This document shows, one piece after another, positions 19,155 through 26,983 of a stretch of 64,000 nucleotides of DNA. The DNA comes from Novosphingobium panipatense (GTDB lineage: Bacteria; Pseudomonadota; Alphaproteobacteria; Sphingomonadales; Sphingomonadaceae): assembly GCF_002149965.1 (NCBI RefSeq), contig NZ_MSQB01000001.1, positions 160,046-224,045 of the forward strand, read 5' to 3'. The position numbers and the translations under genes are program-made. The number at the start of each line of letters is the position of its first letter. Position 1 is the first letter of the stretch. The notes under the pieces were generated by a model. That model had not been told where the DNA came from, did not search any database, and was given only the letters and a program-made list of their open reading frames with translations.

Positions 19155-21380
19155 TCAGAACCGGAAGCCGACGCCCGCGCCGATCACGCGCGGGTCGTTC
19201 ACGAAGGCCGTCAGGTTGTTGAAGTCGATCGCGCCGATCACGTTCGATTCGTTGGTGATGTTGCGGCCGAACACGAAGACGTCCACCGCGTCGGAAGGCG
19301 AGCGCCAGCCCGCGCGCACGCCGCCTTCGAAATTGGTGCCGACGTGGAATTCGGTCGCATCGTAAAGGAACAGGTTGAAGTCCTTCTGCGCGACCCAGTC
19401 GGTCTGGGCATAGAGCTTGCTGCCACTCGCCAGCTCGTAAGTATACGAGGCGTTGAAGTTGAACAGCCAGCGCGGTGCCTGCGGGAAGGGGTTGCCGTTG
19501 ATCGCAGCGCGGCGGGTGGTGCCAACGTTCACGATCGGATCGCGCACGGTGCAGGCAGCGCCGCAGAACGCGACGAGCAGGTCGGGATCGTCGATCTTGG
19601 TGAAGTTGTATGAGACGCCGCCGTTGAACTGGAGGCCGCGAACCGGGTTGGCGGTGGCCTCGAACTCGACTCCGCGACCCTTGCCGCGCCGGGCGTTGAT
19701 CAGCTGGTTGAAGTTGCCCTGGCCGCCGATGGCGGTGAACTGCGGGTCCTTGATGTCGTAGATGTAGCCGGTCAGATCCACGCGGAAGCGGTTGTCCGGC
19801 GTGGCGGCCTTGATGCCTGCCTCATAGGAGGTGATCGTCTCGGAATCCGCCGTGGTCAGGATGTTCGAAGTGGCGATACGGCCCTGGATCGAGGGACCGC
19901 GATAGCCGTGGGCGATGCGGCCGAACAGGCTGACCTGCGGGCTGACTTTATAGAGCGCGCTGACGTCCCAGCTCGGCTGCTTGTCACCCACATGGCGCGA
20001 ATCCGCGAAGGGCGCGCCCAGCGTGCGGGCGGCGTCGAGGTCGCGCTGGTCGCGGGTCCAGCGGGCACCGCCGGTCAGGCGCAGGCTATCGGTCACGTCG
20101 TAGTGGACCTGGCCGAAGACCGACCAGCTGTCGCTCTTCTGGCGCAGTTCGGAGATCACGGTGGGGGCGATGCCGCCGGTGCCATTCCACGAGGCCGAGA
20201 TCAGTTCGAACTTCTCGCGCCAGTAGAACGCGCCGACCTGCCAGCCGAAGCGGGTATCGCCGTTGCTGGCGAGGCGGACTTCGTAAGTCTGCTGGTCGAG
20301 GTCGCTCGAAAGCGTGCCGGTTTCTGAATTGAACGGGATCGTGCCGCTACCCGCGGTGGTGCCCAGCACGCCGCCGTCGATGTCGCCGCGGCCCGAGCTG
20401 CTGCCCTGATAGGCCGAGACGATGGCGGTAAGAGTGGCGCCGCCGAGGTCGTAGTCGATATGCAGCGCTTCGGAAGTCGTGTCCTGCGCCTGCGGGTTGT
20501 TGCGGCCGCCGTCGTAGTAGACGGTGTCACGGTCGTAGCGGTCGTTGAGCTTGTTCGAGCCGGTCGTCAGCACATTGGCGCGGTTGAGCGTGCCGGTGCC
20601 GCGATAGGAACGGGCCTGAAGGGTCAGCAGTACCGAGAGCCGATCGTCGGGCTTCCACAGGGCGTGGATGCGCCCGGCGATATCGTCGAAGCCGCCAAGG
20701 TCCTTGCCGCGCTTGGTGAACGAGGCGTCATAGGCGTTGTTTACCCAGTCCTCGCGGTGGTTGGCGAGGCCCGCGACGCGAAGCGACAGCGTGTTGGAAA
20801 CCGGGATGGTCGCGCCTACTTCGGCACGGATCGTGCCGAGTTCGCCGACGGTGAACTGCGCCTGACCCTCGGCGTGGTCGCCGGGGCGGCGGGTGTCCAT
20901 CTTGACGACGCCGGCCGGGGTATTGCGGCCGAACAGGGTGCCCTGCGGGCCCTTGAGCACTTCGACGCTATCGAGATCGAAGAGCGGGAAGCCCTTGAGG
21001 TAGACGTTCTCCAGCACCACGTCGTCGAGCACGACGGAAACGGGCTGCGAAGCGTTGAAGTCGAAGTCCACGTTGCCGAGGCCGCGAATGTAGAGGCGCG
21101 GGGCATAGCGGCCGTTCGAGCTTTCGACGTAGAGGCTGGGGGTGCGACCGGCCAGCGAGAGAATGTCCGCGCCGCCTTCGGAGATGGCGGCGATCTTGTC
21201 CCCGCTGAGCACCGAAACGGCGATCGGCACGTCGCGGATGTTCTCGGGACGGCGCTGGGCGGTGACGACGATGTCGGCAGAGGCATCCAGTGTATCGGCG
21301 GGAGCTTCCTGGGCCAGGGCCGGTGCGGCACCGGCAAGAAGCGCCGGCACGCTGGCCAGCCAGTAAGTCTTCATCTTCAT
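19155..21380 (-). CDS. TonB-dependent outer-membrane receptor (glycan-locus associated)
   Basis: Outer-membrane active transporter powered by TonB-ExbBD. 741 residues: signal peptide (MKMKTYWLASVPALLAGAAP), a TonB-box-like DIVVTAQRR, a plug domain (about 45-160; SVEVLKGPQGTLFGRNT) and a 22-strand barrel ending in phenylalanine (VGFRF). There is no N-terminal signalling (STN) domain. ATG 21380 is preferred to an upstream in-frame start because AAGGGG lies about 10 bases before it and the signal peptide begins there. It faces the glycosidase operon tail to tail, suggesting it imports an oligosaccharide used by that operon, but the plug resembles the large generic sphingomonad receptor group that also handles other ligands, so the substrate is uncertain. 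Confidence 0.9.
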   Translation of the reverse strand: MKMKTYWLASVPALLAGAAPALAQEAPADTLDASADIVVTAQRRPENIRDVPIAVSVLSGDKIAAISEGGADILSLAGRTPSLYVESSNGRYAPRLYIRGLGNVDFDFNASQPVSVVLDDVVLENVYLKGFPLFDLDSVEVLKGPQGTLFGRNTPAGVVKMDTRRPGDHAEGQAQFTVGELGTIRAEVGATIPVSNTLSLRVAGLANHREDWVNNAYDASFTKRGKDLGGFDDIAGRIHALWKPDDRLSVLLTLQARSYRGTGTLNRANVLTTGSNKLNDRYDRDTVYYDGGRNNPQAQDTTSEALHIDYDLGGATLTAIVSAYQGSSSGRGDIDGGVLGTTAGSGTIPFNSETGTLSSDLDQQTYEVRLASNGDTRFGWQVGAFYWREKFELISASWNGTGGIAPTVISELRQKSDSWSVFGQVHYDVTDSLRLTGGARWTRDQRDLDAARTLGAPFADSRHVGDKQPSWDVSALYKVSPQVSLFGRIAHGYRGPSIQGRIATSNILTTADSETITSYEAGIKAATPDNRFRVDLTGYIYDIKDPQFTAIGGQGNFNQLINARRGKGRGVEFEATANPVRGLQFNGGVSYNFTKIDDPDLLVAFCGAACTVRDPIVNVGTTRRAAINGNPFPQAPRWLFNFNASYTYELASGSKLYAQTDWVAQKDFNLFLYDATEFHVGTNFEGGVRAGWRSPSDAVDVFVFGRNITNESNVIGAIDFNNLTAFVNDPRVIGAGVGFRF

Positions 21381-21572
21381 CGTTGCACCCCTTGCGCGTG
21401 ACCGGTGCATGCAATGCCGCCTCGCGCTTGTCGCTGGCGAGGCTGGCGGGATTGGCGCAGCACCGGTGTTCCTTTACGAATGCGGCGGCCCTTAGCGGCG
21501 GTTTGTGACATTTCCGATAAATTTCTTTCGCCGCTCCACAAGAAATCGTAATCCGGCCATGTGCTTACTGAA

Positions 21573-22568
21573 ATGATGACATTTTTGCGACAGTCTGGCC
21601 CGCTGAGCGCCGTCCTGGCCGCAACAATTCTCGCCGCGCCTCTGTCGGCGGCTGCCAAGGATCCCGCTTTCGATATCGTGCCATTGGGCGTGGAGGGCGG
21701 CGTGGTAGAGGGATCGACCTCGGCCTGGTTCATCGCGGCGCATGGGCGGGAGCAGGGATTGGCCTGCGATGCCGGAACGCTGGTGCCTGGCATCAGGGCG
21801 GCCATCGCCAAGGGCGGGTTTCCGGCGGGGACGCAGGCAAGCGACGTGCTGCATCGGCGCATCGGCGCCTATCTGATCACCCATCCTCATCTGGACCATG
21901 TCGCCGGACTGGTCATGGTCTCGCCTGATGACAGTGCCAAGCCGATCTTCGCGCTACCGGAAGTGAATGCGGCGCTGGCGGCGGACTATTTCAACTGGAG
22001 CGCCTGGCCCAATATGGGCGATCGCGGAAAACCGCCGCTGCTGGCGCGCTATCGCTATCAGGATCTGACAGCAGGGAGCGATCCGGTGCCGGTCGGGGAA
22101 ACCGGGCTGACGGTCACCGCCCTTCCGCTTTCGCACAGCGGCGCCCTGTCCACGGCATTCCTGATCCGTGCGGGCAAGGAAGCCGTGCTCTGCATGGGCG
22201 ATACCGGGCCGGACGCGGTGGAGCGATCGACGCGCCTCGAAGTGCTCTGGCAGGCCGTGGCGCCGCTGGTAAGCGCCGGGCACTTGCGCGCCATCATCAT
22301 CGAGACATCCTACCCCGATCCGCGCAAGGATGCGGAACTCTTCGGGCATCTGACACCCGCCTGGCTGCACCGTGAACTGTCCCGGCTGACCGGACTGGCG
22401 GGCGGCGGCGAGAAGGTGAAAGGCCTTCCCGTGGTGATCGGCCACATCAAGCCGGCGATCGATGGCAAGGCGGAAACGGTCGGGACGATCACCCGGCAAC
22501 TTGCCGAAGGAAATGGCCCGCCGGTCCGCTATGTCATCGCCGAACAGGGTGTCGGATTGAAGTTCTAG
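21573..22568 (+). CDS. class II 3',5'-cyclic-nucleotide phosphodiesterase, exported
   Basis: Metallo-beta-lactamase-fold enzyme that hydrolyses cAMP or cGMP. The 331-residue product has a signal-like N-terminus (SAVLAATILAAPLSAAA), so it would act in the periplasm. The metal-binding motif THPHLDHVAGL (about residue 109) matches the class II HxHLDH signature. Supporting family segments are PLSHSGALSTAFLI, CMGDTGPD, IIIETSYPDP and the conserved HLTPAWLHREL; GHIKP near the end supplies a last histidine. Start uncertain: ATG 21573 lacks a clear ribosome site, and GTG 21561 would add four residues. It is divergent from the TonB receptor, and its stop overlaps the convergent cupin stop in the four bases CTAG. 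Confidence 0.88.
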   Translation: MMTFLRQSGPLSAVLAATILAAPLSAAAKDPAFDIVPLGVEGGVVEGSTSAWFIAAHGREQGLACDAGTLVPGIRAAIAKGGFPAGTQASDVLHRRIGAYLITHPHLDHVAGLVMVSPDDSAKPIFALPEVNAALAADYFNWSAWPNMGDRGKPPLLARYRYQDLTAGSDPVPVGETGLTVTALPLSHSGALSTAFLIRAGKEAVLCMGDTGPDAVERSTRLEVLWQAVAPLVSAGHLRAIIIETSYPDPRKDAELFGHLTPAWLHRELSRLTGLAGGGEKVKGLPVVIGHIKPAIDGKAETVGTITRQLAEGNGPPVRYVIAEQGVGLKF

Positions 22569-22924
22569 TCGGTCTCCGCCTCACCGAGGTGAATGGCCAG
22601 CCAGACCGTGGGATCGGCGGTATAAGTCACGCGGTGCGCGGTGCCTGCCGGAATCAATAGCGCCTCGCCTGTCGCAAGACGACGCCTGCCTTCGCCGTCG
22701 ATCTCCAGTTCCGCTTCGCCGGACACGACCAGAACCCATTCGTCCCAGCCCTGAACATAGGGCTCGTCCGGCGGCGTGGTGTGGCCGTGGGACTCGATCC
22801 GCTCGATGCGAATGCCGGGGCGCAGCAGGAGGTCGTCGAAACGCTCCGGCTCCTGCGCGCCGGACCTCATGGCGAGAAGGTTCACGACTTCCACGGGTGG
22901 ATGGGAACCGGCAGCCCCGCTCAT
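22565..22924 (-). CDS. small cupin-domain protein
   Basis: A single cupin barrel of 119 residues, cytoplasmic. Visible cupin pieces are DEWVLVVSGEAELEIDG (first motif) and LATGEALLIPAGTAHRV (second motif, with the usual histidine). The first motif has SHGHTTPP rather than the HxHxxxQ metal set of KdgF, so although its place in an alginate locus invites a KdgF call (ketonisation of unsaturated uronate), it looks more like the widespread IERI-SHG cupin group of unknown role. It is translated after the FadR-type regulator with a 4-bp ATGA overlap, and its stop overlaps the convergent phosphodiesterase stop. Confidence 0.85.
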   Translation of the reverse strand: MSGAAGSHPPVEVVNLLAMRSGAQEPERFDDLLLRPGIRIERIESHGHTTPPDEPYVQGWDEWVLVVSGEAELEIDGEGRRRLATGEALLIPAGTAHRVTYTADPTVWLAIHLGEAETD

Positions 22925-23661
22925 CCGATCTTGGCGCTCATCAGGAAACGCTCGCGGCTTTCCCGCGCCTTGCGCTTAAGTTCGGAAATGGCCTGTTCCT
23001 CGGTGGCATCGAGCATCGATCCCAGCAGGCGGTTGAAGTGCCGCCGCATCGCCAGCCGCGCCGCCTGGGGATCGCGGCCGCGCAGGGCCTCGACGATCGA
23101 GGCATGCTCGTCCTGCCGGGTCATGCCGTCATGGTGGCAGACGCTTTCGTGGGTGTGGCGGATTTCCGGCAATTCCGTGCGCAGGCGCCAGAGCGTGCGG
23201 ATGACATGCGTGATCGCCGCATTGCCCGATCCCGATGCGATCAGCATATGGAACTCGCGGTCGATCTCGGTCGACTTCTCGTCATCCTCTTCCGTCGCCA
23301 TGGCCGCCAGAAGTTCGTCGAGCCGGTCCAGCGCTTCGTCCGAGATGACCGGAGCGGCCAGCGCGGCAGCTTCGGATTCGAACAGAGAACGCGCCTCGGT
23401 CAGTTCGAGAGCGCTCACCTTGGGCAGGGCATCGTCGCCGCGCGCGCCGCGATCGGCCACATAGACGCCGGAGCCGGTCTTGATCTTGATGACGCCGACC
23501 GCCTGAAGGGCGATTTCCGCCTCACGGATCGTCACGCGGCTGACGTTGAAGCGCTCGGCCAGTTCGCGTTCGCCGGGAAGGCGCGTTCCGGGCGGAAACA
23601 CGCCTTCGTCTATCAGGGCGACGATCTGGTCTGCGATGCCCTGGAACAACCTGTCAGCCAT
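22921..23661 (-). CDS. FadR-subfamily GntR regulator (UxuR/ExuR-like) of the alginate locus
   Basis: Transcription regulator of 246 residues. The N-terminal winged helix (about 5-75) includes LPGERELAERFNVSRVTIREAEIAL. The C-terminal FCD domain (about 90-225) keeps the metal-ligand pattern: Asp and His in DREFHML, His in DEHASI and His in MRRHFN. FCD proteins usually bind small carboxylated sugars or acids; in an alginate locus DEH or KDG is the likely inducer (inference). An UxuR-like inverted repeat lies 59 bp upstream of its start (23720-23735), and similar sites precede the TonB receptor and PL6, so it probably controls itself and the whole locus. The cupin gene overlaps its 3' end. Confidence 0.92.
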   Translation of the reverse strand: MADRLFQGIADQIVALIDEGVFPPGTRLPGERELAERFNVSRVTIREAEIALQAVGVIKIKTGSGVYVADRGARGDDALPKVSALELTEARSLFESEAAALAAPVISDEALDRLDELLAAMATEEDDEKSTEIDREFHMLIASGSGNAAITHVIRTLWRLRTELPEIRHTHESVCHHDGMTRQDEHASIVEALRGRDPQAARLAMRRHFNRLLGSMLDATEEQAISELKRKARESRERFLMSAKIG

Positions 23662-23719
23662 GACGATTCTTCTTTCCTGCTGTCATGTCCGCCTCATAGC
23701 TTCCATGCCAAAACGAAGC

Positions 23720-23735
23720 AATTGCCTGACCAATT
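23720..23735. promoter_or_regulatory. UxuR-like operator candidate upstream of the FadR-type regulator
   Basis: AATTGCCTGACCAATT matches 12 of 16 positions of the palindrome AATTGGTATACCAATT known for ExuR/UxuR-type regulators. It lies 59-74 bp upstream of the regulator start, suggesting autoregulation. Confidence 0.5.
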
Positions 23736-23758
23736 TCGCGACCGGCGAGACTGTCTGA

Positions 23759-23779
23759 AAATCCGCCGCAGGCGGATTT
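23759..23779. repeat. short perfect hairpin, part of the 23.76-23.90 kb structured cassette
   Basis: Stem AAATCCGCC, loop GCA, exact complement GGCGGATTT (9 bp). It lies immediately left of the large nested hairpin, between the regulator and the TonB receptor gene. Confidence 0.7.
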
Positions 23780-23781
23780 AG

Positions 23782-23874
23782 CGGCACCGGCCCCCAAGTT
23801 TTTCAGGCGCCCCCACCCTACCACCCAACGGTATTATTCTGCGGGTGGTAGGGTGGGGGCGTGGGCCGGTGCCG
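23782..23874. repeat. large nested hairpin (REP/MITE-like element)
   Basis: Outer arms CGGCACCGGCCC (23782-23793) and its exact complement (23863-23874) enclose an inner perfect 19-bp stem: 23808-23826, beginning CGCCCCCACCC, with 23843-23861. The inner loop is 16 bases (23827-23842); the asymmetric internal loop has 14 bases on the left and 1 on the right. No reading frame uses it. The structure far exceeds what a terminator needs and looks like a dispersed repeat, but no second copy occurs in this window. Confidence 0.65.
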
Positions 23875-23877
23875 GAT

Positions 23878-23899
23878 AAAATGCCCTTTTGGGCATTTT
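23878..23899 (-). terminator. probable terminator downstream of the alginate TonB receptor
   Basis: Stem AAAATGCCC, loop of four, complement GGGCATTTT. Read leftward it follows the receptor stop (23918) by about 19 bases and ends in TTTTAT, as an intrinsic terminator would. Confidence 0.65.
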
Positions 23900-23917
23900 C
23901 AAAACGCCGGGTCGATT

Positions 23918-26788
23918 TTACAGTTTGACGCGCAGGCCCATGAAGTAACGCGAGCCATAGTAGTGGTACTGGCGGATGCTTCCCGGCACCGGCATGTCGG
24001 TGATCTTGGGTTCGTCGAAGACGTTCACCGCCTGGAACTGCAACTGCATGTTGCGGTTGATGTCGAAGGAGGCGCGAAGGTCCAGGGTCTGGTTGCCGCG
24101 CACGTAGCGAAGCTGCGAATTGCCGCCGACGAAGTCCTGATAATAGCTCGACCGGTAGTTGTAGATGGCCTGGAGGTTCAATCCGCCAAGCTGGTAGTAG
24201 AGCTGCCCGGACGCGACATGTTCGGAGTAGCCGGAAAGGTTCGCCGCCGGAATCATGCCCGGCGTGGTCACGCCGGTCGTCGGGTCGAAGACAGCGCCCA
24301 GGCGGATATCCTCGTTGCGGAAATTGGAGTTCGCATAGCTGTAGCTGAGCTTGCCGCCGAGGCCGTCCAAGGGCTTGGGAAGCCAGGAGAAGCGGTTGGC
24401 AAGGGTCACTTCCAGGCCGTAGACGCGGCTCTTGTCCGAGCTGTTCTGGGTCTGGACCACGGGGATCGTGTAGTTCTGACCGCCGATCGAGAAGTCCTCG
24501 TCGATCACCACCGGGATGAAGCCGCCGGTGAACTGCTTGTAGTAGACCGTCGCTGCGAAGAGCGAGTCCCGGTTGAGGTAGTATTCCAGCGCGGCATCGG
24601 CATTCCAGGACATCAGCGGCTTGAGACGGGGAGAGCCGTTTGCCGTGATCAGGCTGATGGCGTCCTCCACCGAACCGAAATTGGTGCCGTCCTCAAGCTG
24701 GATGGTGCGCCCCGCGCCCAGCGCGCTGGGAGCCGGGCGAGACATCGCGCGGTAACCGGCGACGCGCAGCAGCAGGTCGGGCTTCAGTTCGAAGATCGCG
24801 TTGATGCTGGGCAGGAAGCGCGTGGTTTTGTTCTTGATGGAGACCGTATCGAACACGCCGCTGTCCACGAGCCGGATCGAACCGTCGGAATTGGTCACTA
24901 CCTGCAGGTCGCTGCGCAACCCGTCCGACGTGACGCGCGTCTGCACCGCGCGGACGCCGAAATTGCCGCGTACCGGCATGTCGCCGATGGTGCTTTCGTA
25001 GTTGGCCATGAGGTAGGCGGCGAAAGTCCTTTCGGTCACGTCGCGATTGGCCACCGAACGCACGTCGGCATTGCGACCGGGATCCTCGGTGCCAAGGTAG
25101 GCCTGGAACTGGCAGATCGGGTCGAAAGTGGCCCAGCTCGATAGCTGGTTGCCCGGCGCGTTCGACAGATAGTCGCGCTGCGGAAAGATCGTGCGGCAGG
25201 ACAGGTTGACGTCGCGGTCGAGGTTGCGATCGTCCTGGGTGATCTCCACCCGGTCGTCGTAGTCCGAATAAGTCAGCTTCGAGACGCGCAGGCCGGCGGC
25301 GATGCTGCGCAGGAAGCCGTCCATCTCGTAAGCGGCATCGAAACGCCCGGCGATGATCTCGTTGCGGCGCTGCAATTCGTCCCGCCGCAACCGGGCGTCG
25401 TCGCTGAACAGGGCATGGTCGTTGACGTCGAAGGCCGGGTCGAGCGTGAGCGTCGGCGCATAGCTGCCCGGCGCGAGGTCGTAGACATAGCCGACGCGCT
25501 GATTGTTCACGGGGGTGCGGTTGCCGTAGATATCCAGCGGGTCGGTGCGCAGGCGGACGGAGCGTTCCACGTCGGTGCGGATCGTGCGCGAATAGGAGGC
25601 ATCGGCCTTCAGGGTAAGGCGGTCGCTGGCCTGCCATGCCATGTTGAGCCCGCCGCCGAGATATTCCTCGTCACGCTCCAGTAGGGTGCCGACGGCTTCC
25701 AGCGAGGTCTTGCCCGCCATGTGGGTGAGCACCCCGTTTTCGTCGTAGGCAATATCGGTCAGGCCATAACGCAGTTCCGAGAGGTTGAGGTCGCGGCGGT
25801 CTTCCGCATAGTCGCGCTTGGAATACTGGACGTCCAGGTTGATATCCAGGGTCGGACTGGGCTGCCACTGGATCGCGCCGAACAGGGCATCACGCTTGTC
25901 GCTCTCGCTGATCTGGCGATAGGTCGCCGCGTTCGGAACCAGCACGAAGGGCGTTCCCGCCGCCGCCTGATCGCGGCTGACTTCCGAGCAATTGCCGTTC
26001 GCCACCGTGACGTTCGGGTTGCAGGCCACCCAGGTGGAGCTGGCCGCGTAGGTTTCTTCCGGGTTGTTGGTCTTGTTGCGCTGGACGCCGATGGCGATGC
26101 CGAATTCGCCCAGCGATCCGGCGTCGAACTGGTCTACGAAACTGGCCGTCCCGCGCCAGCCCCAGGCGCTCGATCCGGTGATGCGGTCCTGATAGGGGCT
26201 GTAGCTGCCCTTCATCTCCAGCTGGAGGCGGCGCTTCTTGAAATCGAGCGGTTTCAGCGTTCCCAATTCGATGGTGCCCGCCACGCCGCCTTCCACGAGA
26301 TCGGCCTGCTGCGACTTGTAGATCTTGATGTCGTTGATGAGTTCCGACGGGAACTGGTTGAAGTTCACGGCCCGGTCGCCGCTGCCGTTGGACGCTTCGC
26401 GGCCGTTGAAAGTGGTGTTGCTGAGGAACGAGCCCAGGCCGCGCAGGGAAATTTCCGAAGCGCCGCCCTTTTCGCGGTGCGTGGTGGCGCCGGTTATGGT
26501 CTGGATCGCTTCGCCTACGGAAAGCGCGGGAAGGTCGCCGATCTCCTTGGAGGAGAGGGTGTCGACGATGGCGGTTTCCTTGCGCTTCGCATTGATGGAC
26601 GTCTGAAGCGTTTCGCGAAGGCCCGTGACGATGATCTCGGGGGCGCTGGGCGCATCGCTGTCCGACGTCGGCTGTCCTTCCTGCGCGGCGGCCGAAGCGG
26701 CGCCGGTAACGGCGGTGATGGCAGCGCTGGTGAGCAGCCAGCGGCGGACGGCGCCGCGCGGCAGGGTTCGCTGGATAGGCAGCGTCAT
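23918..26788 (-). CDS. TonB-dependent receptor of the alginate locus
   Basis: Outer-membrane transporter of 956 residues, a length typical of the large oligosaccharide-importing receptors of Xanthomonas, Caulobacter and sphingomonads. It has a signal sequence (WLLTSAAITAVTGAASAAAQ), a TonB-box-like EIIVTGLRE, the plug (about 50-190) with SVGEAIQTITGATTHREKGG and KIYKSQQADLVEGGVAGTIEL, and a barrel ending GLRVKL. The start at 26788 has GGGAGAGG 4-11 bases upstream. It sits at the end of the lyase-transporter operon but has its own 195-bp upstream region with two UxuR-like sites. The predicted ligand is alginate oligosaccharide, by context. Confidence 0.92.
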   Translation of the reverse strand: MTLPIQRTLPRGAVRRWLLTSAAITAVTGAASAAAQEGQPTSDSDAPSAPEIIVTGLRETLQTSINAKRKETAIVDTLSSKEIGDLPALSVGEAIQTITGATTHREKGGASEISLRGLGSFLSNTTFNGREASNGSGDRAVNFNQFPSELINDIKIYKSQQADLVEGGVAGTIELGTLKPLDFKKRRLQLEMKGSYSPYQDRITGSSAWGWRGTASFVDQFDAGSLGEFGIAIGVQRNKTNNPEETYAASSTWVACNPNVTVANGNCSEVSRDQAAAGTPFVLVPNAATYRQISESDKRDALFGAIQWQPSPTLDINLDVQYSKRDYAEDRRDLNLSELRYGLTDIAYDENGVLTHMAGKTSLEAVGTLLERDEEYLGGGLNMAWQASDRLTLKADASYSRTIRTDVERSVRLRTDPLDIYGNRTPVNNQRVGYVYDLAPGSYAPTLTLDPAFDVNDHALFSDDARLRRDELQRRNEIIAGRFDAAYEMDGFLRSIAAGLRVSKLTYSDYDDRVEITQDDRNLDRDVNLSCRTIFPQRDYLSNAPGNQLSSWATFDPICQFQAYLGTEDPGRNADVRSVANRDVTERTFAAYLMANYESTIGDMPVRGNFGVRAVQTRVTSDGLRSDLQVVTNSDGSIRLVDSGVFDTVSIKNKTTRFLPSINAIFELKPDLLLRVAGYRAMSRPAPSALGAGRTIQLEDGTNFGSVEDAISLITANGSPRLKPLMSWNADAALEYYLNRDSLFAATVYYKQFTGGFIPVVIDEDFSIGGQNYTIPVVQTQNSSDKSRVYGLEVTLANRFSWLPKPLDGLGGKLSYSYANSNFRNEDIRLGAVFDPTTGVTTPGMIPAANLSGYSEHVASGQLYYQLGGLNLQAIYNYRSSYYQDFVGGNSQLRYVRGNQTLDLRASFDINRNMQLQFQAVNVFDEPKITDMPVPGSIRQYHYYGSRYFMGLRVKL

Positions 26789-26848
26789 GATTCCTCTCCC
26801 TTATGGGTATTTTGTTATGTGCTGACCTTTAAGGCCTATATTGTCAAT

Positions 26849-26870
26849 CCATATTAACATACCAATATGG
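26849..26870. promoter_or_regulatory. UxuR-like operator candidate 1 upstream of the alginate TonB receptor
   Basis: Inverted repeat CCATATT-N8-AATATGG. Its complement contains ATTGGTATGTTAAT, matching 11 of 14 positions of ATTGGTATACCAAT. It lies 61-82 bp upstream of the receptor start. Confidence 0.5.
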
Positions 26871-26887
26871 CCTAACGATAATTTTAT

Positions 26888-26902
26888 AATTGGTATGAAC
26901 AT
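26888..26902. promoter_or_regulatory. UxuR-like operator candidate 2 upstream of the alginate TonB receptor
   Basis: ATTGGTATGAACAT (from 26889) is close to the sites at 26849-26870 and 34375-34388. Together with the previous site it gives two copies 18 bp apart; paired sites are common for FadR-type repressors. Confidence 0.45.
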
Positions 26903-26983
26903 CGTATCGCGCTGAGATCGCGCGCGCACGGCGGCGTCACGCGAGCTTGCGTCGGGGACCGTCGTGAACCTGTCGCTGCTGCG

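Noticed and set aside
22565..22924. Calling the cupin KdgF
   Set aside because: The HxHxxxQ metal motif is not present; position alone is not enough.
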